Source: Tetraselmis striata (Eukaryota; Chlorophyta; Chlorodendrophyceae; Chlorodendrales; Chlorodendraceae). Taken from it: a DNA stretch of 64,000 nt. The position numbers and the translations under genes were made by a program. Shown in pieces: positions 46,201 through 56,900 of this stretch. Where the stretch lies: NCBI GenBank assembly GCA_006384855.1, contig VCJN01001651.1, forward strand, positions 1-64,000. Direction: 5' to 3'. How positions within the stretch are numbered: the stretch's first letter is position 1; each line of letters begins with the position of its first letter. The notes beneath the pieces are model-generated. The model searched no databases and was not told the DNA's origin. It saw only the letters and a program-made list of their open reading frames with translations.

Positions 46201-46506
46201 GACATGCTGAAGGGCGCAGGCAAGGTGAGAGTTTCAACACAGCTAGCCTTGGGTTTGCCCATTCCCTCCTGAATGAGCGAATGAAAATATCTGCCAGCAC
46301 TCCTGATTGGGCTGCAGATATTTTCTTTCGCTCAGATCGGTGGAGCCCACCATTCAGCTCTTGCAACACACTGACAATTCCCTCCGGCAATTTGTGATTG
46401 TTGCGCGCAGGCACGCCCATTCACCTTCACGCGTGAGGTACTTCGTGCAATGGCAATGTGGCCACACAGCGATGCACAGGCAGCCCTAACTTTGCATAAG
46501 CCATAG
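39747..46506 (+). CDS. GT29 sialyltransferase-like type II membrane protein
   Basis: Exon 1 (39747-39917) encodes a basic N-terminus and one membrane segment (ALALVAVALTLLTLW), typical of a Golgi type II anchor. Then: about 40.72-40904, 41035-41171, 41292-41405, 41642-41704, 41874-41999, 42302-42364, 42460-42588, 42710-42925, 43306-43503, 43761-43943, 44371-44487, 44708-44836, 44989-45099, 45205-45276, 45484-45630, 45797-45898, 46057-46224 and 46411-46506 (TAG). The GT29 core is in the last third. Sialylmotif L is RTCAVVGNSGMLLK, then IDSADAVFRINFAPT and YVGSKTT. Motif S is PDSGFFATMTALQ, then HVHLYGM; the distal motif is YHYF. GT29 enzymes move sialic acid or a related sugar from a CMP donor to glycans in the Golgi lumen; green-lineage substrates are uncertain. 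About 560 residues of charged stem precede the core, much longer than usual. The start of exon 2 is uncertain. Confidence 0.87.
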
Positions 46507-47264
46507 CAATTGCTGGCTATAATAAATTGTAACCTAACACACCCTCACAACACACCCCAACGTCCTACCTTCGTTTTTTTTTTAATGCATATATGTCAAA
46601 AGTAAAGCTCTCATGCACAAACACAAGCATGGCACACATCCATCGGCAATTATGTTTTCCCTCTTCTCACCCACACACACACATACACACATCTTTTTAA
46701 AGGAATTGTATGATGACACAATCAACCAGTATCCAGAAAGCAGTTGTTATGGACAGATGAACTTTGGTGCACACAGTGTTGGGATTATGTCATCATTGGG
46801 GAAGTGGCATTCTCAAATCATGATGGTTTTCGACATTGAGAATGACTGGCTCAATTTAACACTGCGACGAAGACGTAGACGGAAACGTGCATGACGTAGT
46901 ACTTTACGATGGAAATTGCTGCCAGCATGCGGATTTTAGCGATGATTTTGCGTTTGTAGTGTGTGTATTTGTGAACAAAGTATGGGAAGATATTACATAG
47001 CGATTTACAGCGGTTTCGAGGGGGGCAGGGGAAACACCATGGTCGGGGAGCGACTCCGCCACTATCTTGCAAGGGCAACATGCATTTGAAGCTGTATTAT
47101 ATAAAATGCCATGTGACAAACCATCACATCGAAATCGGGATGGAAGCAGAACATCTTCGGCGCCACGGATGCCGATGTTGTCCAAACGCTGAAGGACTAA
47201 ATTTCCTGGCTGCGTATCGACTGCTCCAGTATCGCCGCTGGAAAACTTGGATTACCCGACCACA
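46507..47264. other. Convergent intergenic region, no gene
   Basis: Lies between the GT29 stop and the stop of the minus-strand LEA-like gene, and should hold both 3' UTRs. A CA-rich microsatellite is at 46,664-46,692. A plus-strand frame of about 93 codons (46613-46894) looks like nothing known. Confidence 0.5.
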
Positions 47265-47561
47265 TCACTTATTAGGAGTGACCTTGTCCTGCGCCTTGTC
47301 TGCAAGATCTCCGGCCTTATCCGCTGCGCTCGCAGCGGTCTCCTGCGCGGAGGTCTTCGTATCTGAAGATTTCTCCCCTGCCGCGTCGCCAACATCCTGG
47401 GCGGCGCCCTTGATCTTGTCACCGGCGCTCTCCATCTTGTCCTCCTCCTGATCTCGACCGAGCATTTTGTTTGTCGCGTCCTTGGCAGAGGTCGCCGCGC
47501 CAGTCACCGCAGACTTGGCCTGCTCGAACATGGTCGGCTGATCGTCGTTGGGAGGAGCCAT
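47265..47561 (-). CDS. Small LEA-like hydrophilic protein
   Basis: About 98 residues starting MAPPNDDQPTMFEQAKSAV; an in-frame ATG five codons upstream (47576) is also possible. The protein has no hydrophobic core and is rich in Ala, Asp, Lys, Glu and Thr. Its helix-type repeats (SAVTGAATSAKDATNKM, SAADKAGDLADKAQDKV) resemble LEA group 3 or CsbD/YtjB-type stress proteins. Such proteins are disordered in water and fold into amphipathic helices on drying, protecting membranes and enzymes. I prefer the MAPP start because the divergent neighbour also begins MAP. A TATAAAG lies about 135 bp upstream. It is a single exon by my reading. Confidence 0.75.
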   Translation of the reverse strand: MAPPNDDQPTMFEQAKSAVTGAATSAKDATNKMLGRDQEEDKMESAGDKIKGAAQDVGDAAGEKSSDTKTSAQETAASAADKAGDLADKAQDKVTPNK

Positions 47562-47695
47562 GCTATATCGAGTCAAACTGTTGCGAACAGAGAATGGCTA
47601 GTAGACTATCAAGACGTATTACACTTGCCGATAGAGTGATGTTATGGCGACTGATGGAAAACGCTGTATGATACTGCACGACAACGTGATATCCT

Positions 47696-47702
47696 CTTTA
47701 TA
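47696..47702 (-). promoter_or_regulatory. TATA box of the small LEA-like gene
   Basis: On the minus strand the sequence reads TATAAAG, about 135 bp before the start codon at 47561. This is a plausible core promoter with a 5' UTR of about 100 bases. Confidence 0.5.
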
Positions 47703-48582
47703 AGCGCAGCTTGTTAGTCGCCATGGCTTCGATGGTGCGCTGCGCTGTCGGCTTGCTCTGTTTCCGTGAGTAGTATCGCCCCTGCTATGATGATGATATT
47801 GGCATTATGCGCATCCGACGGTGAAATGAAAATCGCTTTACGTGGACAAGTCGCAATGTAAACGTCATATCTACGGTACGAATGCTCAGAGCGTCGATGG
47901 TTTCCCGAATGAGTATATGCTGCGTCGCGTAATTGTGCTGCTGCGCTCCCGCCCAGCCGGCCAACCGCCGCAACGTGCGGCATGCTGGGCGTAATAAAAC
48001 TCCACGTACCGTATGTATGTCCTGAATTGATGACTCAATGATGTTGACTATATACGAGTATTGATTGAGGACTGCTTCCAGGGGTGGATTTGTTACCGGC
48101 TTTTTTGTAATTCACGTGAGGAAGTGTCGCCCATCCTTACGCAGCCGGACGCGGCTTGACCCACTACAGACCAGATTTGCAATATATATTGCCAGTTCGA
48201 CTCTGTCGTCGTACGCGACTCCACGATTAGAATCCTCGTACCGGTGTTTCGCTCGCCGCCTGCTGCTAGCGGCATCAGCACGGACTTCTACTGGCGACAT
48301 TATAGACCACTTGCGCTGTCGTCCGCGCGCACTTTATCATATAATACTGCACGTGTGGAAAAAGTAAAGTTCGCCCCGGGACATGTGGTATTCCATACTT
48401 CATCATGTCTTTCCCATACAGCGCCTCGCTGAAATAAACGGTGCTCCATGTCATCGTCAGCAGTCGGGAGCGCAGACAGCAGACGCGCAGCATCGCTGAC
48501 GCAGCGCACAGTCCGAAACCGATCATCCGCGACAGGCGCCCCCCAATCGTGAATTGTGACAACTCCATTTTACCTTTCGAGC
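47703..48582. other. Bidirectional intergenic region between two LEA-like genes
   Basis: The two genes diverge from this region of about 0.9 kb (TATA to TATA), which could coordinate their expression. It contains the AAGTAAAGTTCGCCCCGGGA repeat at about 48,361-48,382 and a GTGAATTACAAAA-type fragment (minus) near 48,103-48,116. The latter matches the start of the 5' LTR insertion. I do not see a named stress element. Confidence 0.5.
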
Positions 48583-48589
48583 TATAAAG
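48583..48589 (+). promoter_or_regulatory. TATA box of the larger LEA-like gene
   Basis: TATAAAG on the plus strand, 95 bp before the first in-frame ATG (48678) and about 215 bp before the preferred ATG (48798). Confidence 0.5.
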
Positions 48590-48677
48590 CTCCGGATGAC
48601 GACCTCAGTAATTGCATAACTCTCTTTGGTGACACCACAAATTTGACAATCTCCATAAATCTATTTCCTAATATTTT

Positions 48678-49565
48678 ATGCTGTCGTGTTTAGACCCTTC
48701 GGACAGTGGTGCTGACTATTTCGATCAGCCAGCACGAGCGACTTTGTATACCCAGTTCGGAACTCCAGTTACTACTACCTCCGCTCTTAGTGACAACATG
48801 GCTCCCGCTCTCAACGGTCTGTTCTCCAGCTCCAACCAGAACGAGAATCAGGAGCAGCAGATTAACAAGCCCCACACCGACAGCGAATCGGAGCCCACAA
48901 TGGGCGCGCAGATCAAGGACACCGTTGGCGGCGCTGTCGCCAACGCGAAGGACGCCGTGACAAACGTGTTACCCGGCGAGAACAACACCGAGGAGAAGAC
49001 AGAAGAGGACCGTGACCTTCTCGCCAGCGCCACGGATAAGGCCAGCGGTGCTGCCGATGACGTGCGCGAATCCACGCGCAAGAATGCATCAGAAGCCGCA
49101 GATGCAGCGCGTGAGCAGGCAGACGCGGCACGTGACGCGGCAGCCGAAACCGCGGAGAAGGCGGACGATGCGGGCAGGAGTTACCTGCAACAGGTGAAGG
49201 AGCTCTTCACCGGCGCTGAAGACAGCGCGAGCAAGCAGGCGGATTCCGCAAAGGATTCTGCCGAAGATGCCGCCCACTCTGTCGGTGACACCGTGTCTGA
49301 CTACGTTGAGACGGCGCAAGCTAAGCTTGGCGACGCTGCAGACGCCACTCGTGAGCAGGCAGATTCAAGCAGGTCAAAGGCCGAGGATGTGGCGGACGAG
49401 GCTGCGGAAAAGGCCGACACCTATGTGGATCAAGCGAAGGAGGCCGCAGAATCCGCCATGGAGACTGCAAGTGAAATGTACTACGGGGTGAAAGATGCAA
49501 TTTTAGGGACGGACGAAACTGCCGACAAGTCTGCGGAGGGAGACAAGGACAGGAATGAAAAGTAG
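48678..49565 (+). CDS. LEA group 3-like protein
   Basis: The open frame is 295 codons. If translation starts at the internal ATG 48798 (MAPALNGLFSSSN), the protein is 255 residues. That start matches the MAP start of the neighbouring LEA-like gene, but 48678 is the first ATG after the TATA box, so both remain possible. From about residue 75 the sequence is a run of Ala/Lys/Glu/Asp-rich 11-residue-like repeats (TDKASGAADDVRES, AAREQADAARDAA, AAEKADTYVDQAKEAAES). This is the LEA_4 pattern forming amphipathic helices under water loss. Cys occurs only in the optional N-terminal extension, and Pro is rare in the repeat region. The expected role is desiccation, salt or cold protection. It ends TAG at 49563-49565. 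Confidence 0.82.
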   Translation: MLSCLDPSDSGADYFDQPARATLYTQFGTPVTTTSALSDNMAPALNGLFSSSNQNENQEQQINKPHTDSESEPTMGAQIKDTVGGAVANAKDAVTNVLPGENNTEEKTEEDRDLLASATDKASGAADDVRESTRKNASEAADAAREQADAARDAAAETAEKADDAGRSYLQQVKELFTGAEDSASKQADSAKDSAEDAAHSVGDTVSDYVETAQAKLGDAADATREQADSSRSKAEDVADEAAEKADTYVDQAKEAAESAMETASEMYYGVKDAILGTDETADKSAEGDKDRNEK

Positions 49566-50333
49566 ATAGGCAGTTGTGTACCACACTAACAATTTTCATG
49601 TATATTTGAGGTATAAATGCTCTGGCAGAATGAACAGTCGGCATTGCACTCTTGTCATAGGAACTGTAAACCAGCATATAAAGCATTGAACAATAAGTTG
49701 CAATCATAACCATTGCAAGCATCATGTTACATACGATTTCCAACATTTGTGCAAGCATGCTCTCATACCTTTCATGGTAAAAGAAATGTATGAATTTAAC
49801 TTCAACAAATAAGAAACGAAACACATATGCAAACACAAAGGAACACATATTCACCACTTAACAAGCATATTGTGCCATTATGACAGGCGAAAATTCATTG
49901 AACGAATGCAGCTTGCAGGGTGTGTACTTCATGTAAATACTTCTGACCAATCGCATGGCCAATGACATGGAACGCATATGCATACTCCAGATACATGAGC
50001 GAAAGGGTTGTGAAACAGAAGGGTGAAAAGAGCACAGCAGACGGGCTGGCAGTGTGCACACTGACCACAGCATATCAAATAGCAACTGAAATCAAATTGT
50101 TATAAATCACGCCAGCATCTCGCTTGCGCCGCACTATCTGCGACACCATTCGTATATCTCGGATATATATTTTTGCAAACTCGCCAAGCCTACTGCTACA
50201 CCGTCAACCTAACACCCCTGTGCCGGGATTAATCACTGGCCTCCGCCTGTGCTATGAGAAGGGGAAGATGCACTGACTCCCTGAATGCTTATGTACACTT
50301 GCCTACCACACTGACACCTGAAAGACCCAGCAA
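49566..50333. other. Convergent intergenic region, no gene
   Basis: AT-rich DNA between the ends of the LEA gene and the minus-strand secreted-protein gene. I see no open frame or RNA structure that stands out. Confidence 0.5.
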
Positions 50334-51461
50334 CTAGTCATCATCTCCTGGGCATTCCTCCCGCATGCTTATCCGGACATGGCCACCCTTCAGGAGCGCT
50401 CCACAGATGCTGGGATGAGCTTCCCGAAAGTCATCTACCATGTCAGTCACCAGGTACAGGTACATCGCCAGTGTGCGGTCGGCGTCGTCCAGAACGGCCT
50501 CAAATGAGGTCTCTCGGAAGGCATACCGATGGTAGAGAGCCCCGCAAGTGTCTGGCACTACGGGACTGTGGAAATGAAAGTCTGGGCGGATCGTGCTGCT
50601 GACTGTCGCTATGCTCCCCCAAACATCCACGCCTGAACGCCTGGGAATGGTCTCCGTTGCTAGCTCGCTGATGTCACCATTCCACGGCTTTGTGCGCACT
50701 GTCCACGCAAGCTGGTACAGCCGGAGGCAAGTCTGCGGGGTAGGAGCTGGAATGGGCGTGAGTGTGGGAGCTGGGGAGGGTGACGAGGTGGGTGTAGGAG
50801 TTGGGGCAGGAATTGGCGTGGCGGTTGGCACTGGGGTGGGCGATGGCGTTGGGGACGTCGTTGGTATGGATGTGGGGGCGGGAGTGGGCGCAGGGGTGGG
50901 GGAGAATGTGGGGGAGGGCGTTGGAGGGGCGGCGGGCGAAGGTGTGGGTGAGGGTGGAGGTGAGGGCGTGACCGTGACTGGCTCGTACTCGTCGAAGTCA
51001 CCATGGTCACCACGTGGGTCGTAAGCGTAACCATCAAAGTAGTCGCCGTATCCGGCGCCGGGGCTGTACTCATAATCATCAAGGCCATCGGAGCCCCAGC
51101 CGGGGCTGTATTCGTATCCACCCAAGTCGTAGTCATAGTCGTCGCTGCTGTAGCCCCCAGCATCGTCTGGGTAATACAGCTCGCCGTATGAGTACAGGTA
51201 CTCATAGCCGTCGTCGCCACTGTAGCTCACGCTTACGCCACCGCGCAAGGAGCGCAGCTCGCCTAGGAAGCGCCGCGGTCTACGGACCGGTACATCCAGC
51301 TGGTCGGGGTTGTTGTAGATGCCCCACAGCGTGGGGGGCGCCCGCCGGTCGCGAGGTTTGAGCAGCGGGCTCGCTGCCACGCCGCTGCCGCGAACGAATA
51401 CGAGAGCCAGCCATGCCAGCAGCAGCGCGGCCACAAGGGGTAGGCTCCCTCCTCGAGCCAT
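50334..51461 (-). CDS. Secreted Tyr/Asp/Gly- and Pro-rich cell-wall-type protein
   Basis: An intronless 375-codon frame. Residues 1-30 form a clear signal peptide ([19 protein letters not shown] ending near GVAA). Residues about 75-165 are rich in Tyr, Asp and Gly with repeats such as [20 protein letters not shown] and GYAYDPRG. Residues about 165-245 are a Pro linker of SPTP, APTP and PSPT units, the kind hydroxylated and O-glycosylated in green-algal wall glycoproteins. The C-terminal 130 residues hold Cys near [26 protein letters not shown] and EECPG, so a disulfide domain is likely. The layout recalls pherophorin-type hydroxyproline-rich proteins, but I cannot match the C-domain to that family. 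Tyr-rich repeats could be cross-linked in the wall. Confidence 0.75.
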   Translation of the reverse strand: MARGGSLPLVAALLLAWLALVFVRGSGVAASPLLKPRDRRAPPTLWGIYNNPDQLDVPVRRPRRFLGELRSLRGGVSVSYSGDDGYEYLYSYGELYYPDDAGGYSSDDYDYDLGGYEYSPGWGSDGLDDYEYSPGAGYGDYFDGYAYDPRGDHGDFDEYEPVTVTPSPPPSPTPSPAAPPTPSPTFSPTPAPTPAPTSIPTTSPTPSPTPVPTATPIPAPTPTPTSSPSPAPTLTPIPAPTPQTCLRLYQLAWTVRTKPWNGDISELATETIPRRSGVDVWGSIATVSSTIRPDFHFHSPVVPDTCGALYHRYAFRETSFEAVLDDADRTLAMYLYLVTDMVDDFREAHPSICGALLKGGHVRISMREECPGDDD

Positions 51462-52115
51462 CCTGCCCCGGCCGATTGCGGCGCGCTATTTTTGCAGAGC
51501 GGGCAGTTGGTCCGTTGGGTTTCGCATCAGGGGCAGCTGCTGTGAGAAGCCAGTGGTGGACGAATGGTCGGACGGAACGTACAGGATGTACGCGTGTCGC
51601 GACTTCACTACGACCGTACAGGTTCGCGCCGCGACCGCGAGGGGACTGCTGAGCGGCTGCCGCGTGTTGATAATCCCAAAGGCCTACCTAACCAGCCCTG
51701 TGCACGTAGCAATGCGCCCTTACCCTTCCTTGGCGCTGTTTACGGGTTGCCGGTGTTCCTGCGGCCACCGACGTGCGGCTCCGTGCCGACCTCGTGGGCG
51801 GGAATAAATGTGGCGCCATGCCAGCTGGGGTCGGCGCAAAGGGCGCCGACGAACGGACGGGGCCGCGCTCAGGTAGCAGCGATATACATTGTCACGGGCG
51901 GTCGGCGGTCGCCTGCTTGAAATCGTACGGACGCGCGTATCCCTGAACGATAAAGATGATGGTTCTGTACTTTGTAACAGTCTATTAAAATATTCTGTCG
52001 TAGGAAAAAGAGAAATGTGATGGTGATGGTAAACTGTCGGCGCCGCAGTGCATAGTAACGCCTCATCGTCCTGCTGCACCGGCTGCACTGCAGCGTCGGC
52101 GCCCACGTTGTCCGG
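51462..52115. other. No gene; upstream of the secreted-protein gene
   Basis: The promoter of the minus-strand gene should lie in the left part. The overlapping open frames of up to 162 codons show no domain. An LTR of the neighbouring gag-protease relic would be expected in the right part, but none is evident. Confidence 0.4.
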
Positions 52116-53351
52116 TTACAGCTCGATCCGGCTGTTGAAGGAGAATGAAGAGGTCGAGTTGGCTGCGGCATCGGGCTCCTCCCCCCCCCCCCCCCCAACT
52201 CTTGCCGGCAGTCCGGGAGATGGGCCGTCCGATGCCAGCAACACGGTCAGCGCCGCGTGCGGCAGCCTGCGCGGGACTTGGAGCTTGGGCATGTTGTGAT
52301 GCTTCAGCGGCATGGCGACATGGCGGCTGAGATCGTGAGGATCTTGGCGGTATGAGGCAGTATGCCCCCCCACATCGATGACCATGCCAAGGTGTGCCAT
52401 GACAAATGTGCACAAGATGACATCTGGAAGATGATCGCCTTCAAGAATGGCGAACGCTGGCCACTCGAACTTGCGCTCCCAATCAGTGTCCGGGTTGATC
52501 ACGTAGGTGATGCGCCCCACAAGGCGCTGCATCTCCATCTTGCCGCCAATGCGTTGCATGGACATGGACTGCATCGTGGCGTCCACCTCGCCCGGCTTCA
52601 TGCGACCCACCACGCGCTAGTGCACCCCGTTGTAGTCGCAGCCGGTGTCTAACAAGGCCATCATGATGCGCACGCCGCCAATGACGATGACGGTCAACTT
52701 GCAGTCCACGTAGCAAGCACTGTGGCGGTCATACTCCGGGTAGTCAGGGCGGTATGCGCGGCGCTCACCTCTCAGGGCGGTATGCGCAGCGCAGCTTGCA
52801 CCTCTCGCAGCTGCTGAAGTTCCGAAGATGTCGTTGATAGCTTGCGCCGAGCCTCCAGAGGCTTGACGCCATGTTGCACCACGCCCACTGGATGAATGTT
52901 GGCTTGAGGCTCCGCTGATGGCGAGGACAGCGGCGGGACACTGACGCGTGGGAGAGACAGACCATTGATAGACGTTGTGCACGGCTGCAGCAAAGACGCG
53001 CGTCAAGTCGAGGTGCGTGTAGTCAACCCAAGTGAGCCGCGCTGTCGCCTCGCAGCGCCGAACGGCTTGCTGAAGCGCCGTCTCCCATGCCACGGCCATG
53101 TGATCACGAGTGTCAAGCCCTCCACGCAGTGCAGTGTCGCGTGCCTCGAACCACCTTGCAGCATGCTTGGGTGTCATGTCCGATACTACGGCAACAGGTA
53201 GATCAGGGAACTTGCCTGCCATGCTGTAGCGCCGTGCGCAAGTGCTGCATGAGGGGTTTATTGCGGATGTCCAACATGTCCGAGGTGATCGCTCCTCCTC
53301 CACGGCGGCCCTCGTAGGACGCAGGAGCCTCCTGCTCGACTGCCGGCTCAA
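52116..53351 (-). pseudogene. Retroelement gag-protease relic, copy A
   Basis: One minus-strand frame runs from 53351 to 52116, broken by a single TAG at 52617-52619. The upper part is hydrophilic. Then come CYVDCKLTVIVIGGVRIMM and ALLDTGCDYNGV, which looks like a retropepsin beta-strand and active-site DTG. After the stop, DVILCTFVMAHLGMVIDV resembles the second protease lobe (D.ILG..F...LG..ID). No RT follows, so this is a truncated LTR-retroelement gag-pro remnant. Confidence 0.6.
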
Positions 53352-53399
53352 AGCCTTGGGGCCGTTGCTTGGTGAGTTGCTCGCGTTGGGCGTCCCATC

Positions 53400-53949
53400 C
53401 GGGTTGGCGCATGCGAAGTTCAGGGTTCCGCGCTGATCCTAGGGGGCAGCACTGCCGGGCGTCCACGTGGTCTTGGTACAGTCGACTCCGGTGTCCGGTC
53501 AGCCCCCACAAGATGCGCACGACCTAGAGCTCCAAAGAAGACTTCACGCAGCTCACGCACGGGCAGTTCCACACACGACGCTCCATGTAGCAAGTGCCGT
53601 GATCGTCGGTGTCAACGCAATCCAGAAAGCGGTCCGGCACCTCAACGGCCAAGCGCATGGCACCCGTACCACCATGGGCAGCTTGAGACTTCTCGAGGAT
53701 GCGAGAGAACATGGCCTCCAGGTCTGCCATTGTTGATGACGTCGCTGCTCCGTCGGCAGAAGAGTCGTGTTGCCCGGTGAGCATGTGTCCGGCTTTCCTC
53801 GCCAAGTCCATCTCGAGCTTGGACAGTCCGCCGGTCGCCACGTCCATAGTCCATCCGCGTTGCTGTCCATAGGCAAGGCGGCGCTCTCGCTCCCGCTGGT
53901 TGCGCTTCAGTCGTGCGATGAGCGTAGGTCGGTGATTGGCTTGTCGCAC
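53400..53949 (-). pseudogene. Retroelement gag-protease relic, copy B (duplicate)
   Basis: A second minus-strand frame (53949-53524, stop TAG). Its end, GTCYMERRVWNCPCVSCV, and the untranslated bases after it (to about 53,450) are similar to the CYVDCKLTVIVIGGVRIM-LLDTGCDYN stretch of copy A, at nucleotide level. It is more decayed: the active-site region is out of frame. The two copies sit head to tail. Confidence 0.45.
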
Positions 53950-56900
53950 TCAGTGAAGTTGTGAGCGCCGTCGCACCCAGCGCCTCCAACAGCAAGACGG
54001 GCGTCACGTCCAAATAACAACACATGCGTAACCGCGACTCGCCACCGTTGCTTGCTGCGCGATATCACTCGCAGCTCGACAGCAGGTTGTACTGCCCCTA
54101 AAGGACAGCAACGGACGAGGCACGTTCAGGTGTATTGTGATGTGCACAGAGCCGAGGTGTTTGTGGTGTAGTAGCGTGGTTTCAAGATGGATGGGCGTGA
54201 GACGTTTGGAAAGCCAAAGAGTGGGCAGCGAGCCGACATGATGCTAACGGCATCCCGCGGGCGCGCGAGCCGACTAAGCCCCTAGGCCTTCTCACGCGCT
54301 ATTGGTCTGTACGGGCACCGTGGTTGGCGGCAGTGAGCCGTTGATACGGGCCTTAGGTCTGTCGGTGGTTCTAGATGTGAAAGCTGAGCGACAGACAGTT
54401 GGTTGTTGCGCCACGAGTGACTGCTCGCTTGGACATCATGCATACACATACAAAGCAGTATTGCCAGTACTAAAGTGATACCCGTATGACAGGCGACGAG
54501 TATTCGACGGTATGCCAAGTAAGCAAGCCCCGGTACGCGCGCATGCGCACGTTGAAACGTTGTACGCTGTGACAATTAGTCGATTACTGCAGCAGCAACG
54601 CAGATAATAAGGCTATTCCGACAAAATGACTTGATTTAGGTCAGTATTATCCGTGGAAACTGACGGGGGGTGTTTTGTATTAACTTGCGAAAGTTTTGTA
54701 ATTAGTACTTTAAGCAGTATACATCCTTCCAGCGCCCCTGTGCACCTCCCCCGTTTGGCCTTATCCTGCGCCGCCGCCGCTGCTGCAACCGTGCTCGCCG
54801 GCATGCAAACCTAGCTACCTTCCAACTACCTCCTACCAACTGACGACCGCGCCCCATCACACTTCCAGCGCCCCCAACAACCTATGTTGGCCGCCAACTC
54901 TCATATACTAGCGCATGCGCGCCACCATGCATGGCGTCGTCGTGAGGACCGGTTTCTATGCACATGCTCCGCGCCCTTGCCAGAGGATCACCGCTTTCGC
55001 GACACCTTTGTTTAATTGTGATGATGCCTTGACATGCGAGTCAAGGGTGGAGTGGGAGTACTACACCCACCAGAATAAGTCGATCATGGCGTGGTTAAAC
55101 CGACCCAGACCTGTGCGTGCACTGTGCTGGACAACTTGGAGCGGACGGCGCCACAACGACCTGCATTGATGACGTCTATCACGCCGTGCTGCCCATCTGC
55201 AAGGTACATCCTGCCCTTTTCGTTGCTGTTGGCTGCAACTGTATTGTGTGTCACTAACAAATGTTTTCTTACATCGCACATGCATGCCACGTACGCATGT
55301 TAAGGCCCAACGGCCAGCGCAGCATAAGCTCAAGAACATGGACAAGGAGCTAGCCATGCAAGCATTGGAGCGCATGCGAGGCTGGCACCCGCAACATGGA
55401 GTGAAAGTCCCGACGGCGTCAACGTCAGCGTCGGCAGCATCAGCCGCCACCGCGGCTGCGCGTACAGAGTCGGTCGGCCACTGGAGGCGCTTAGTACTAT
55501 TGTATCGTTTGCCAATGCCAGCCGTAGACATTGTAGCACATGTAAAGGGCAGGGACAGGGGTGAGGACCATGCAAACTGGTGCAAACCAGTGTGCACAAT
55601 TTTCACACAAGGCTGCCCTGTGCTACACTTTTAACATTTTCATGAACATCACCATCATTGTCTGGCTATTGCATTGATGCACACACATATGCATCTTTAT
55701 CATATTGTGGTCACTCAATCTCCGCGCCACCGCCGCCGCGCTACCGGATTCACTTGCCAATGCGGTTTGTGGAAAGAACGGCCCGGATTTACTAGCAACC
55801 TACTATACAATTATACATGTAAGAGTAGTAGGCATGTCTTGATGTCCTGCCGCCGGGCTCCTGCTGCTCCGAAACCAATTATAGCCCTGAAATCGCACGG
55901 CGACGCCAAAATGCTGCCCAATAATATGTTGGCGATTCCAGCTCAAATCATGACGGCGTAGTGGACTATAACGAGCCAGCACACGGCATGATGTGCAGCT
56001 CGAAACGTGGCGATTGCTATCCGAGTATATATTTGCTGCCGCTCCGTAGATTACACCGCATTGCTTACAGCACAACAATATGGCAGTGCATGTATACCAC
56101 CAACCCAAAAATACGCAGAATCTGTTCTCGCGCTGGGGATCGCTAGACTCTATATATAATATATACACATATATATAGTTTGGAGTGGGAGCTAGCCCCC
56201 CCCCCCCCCACACACACACGGAATGCTCGCCGGGAACTCCAAATAATGCTCCGAAACCAATGCTGAAACCGTCGCCGCAGAGCACCGCACGGCCGCTGCG
56301 TCGCCGGAACATCACCCAGTGGGTATGCTGTCGGCATGTGCAAAGGGCTGGCGGGGCACAGCTCGGCGGCAGCAAGCGGCGATGGTGTTGCACGCGGAAT
56401 TCGCTGCGAAATCAAGAATTCATGAAATCACATGGCATGATGGAACCGCCACGGCAGCGCACCGCGCGACCGCTCATGCGTTGCCGGGACGACTCTCAAC
56501 AGAGCTAGTATCCAAAACCAGCACTACAACAGCCGCACTAAGCCCGAAGCACCGCCAGGTGCCCTCTGCGGGGTCGCCGGGGCACTACTCAACGCATGTT
56601 CTCTGAAATTTTCCCATCCCCTCCGCATGTTAGTGGCTTATCATATGCAGTTGGGGTGGGGGAGAGGCATGGTGCATCGCGTTGTTGTTGGAAGTGCATG
56701 CCACATGTCAAAGTGAATTACATAGTGTACCGCACTACATAAAGGACGAGAATATCATTACAAACAAACCGGAGGGGGGTTAAAAACGGAAGGGGGTGTG
56801 ACCTAAACCAGGTCAGTTTGTCGGAATGGCCTAAAAGACCACCTGAATATCACGCATCGTTGCTTATTCGATGATTTTACTGATGAAATAAATAGGTGCT

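Noticed and set aside
55030..55640. A small spliced gene with exons near 55.08-55.20 and 55.31-55.63 kb
   Set aside because: GT/AG borders exist but the translations show no similarity and the frames do not clearly join.
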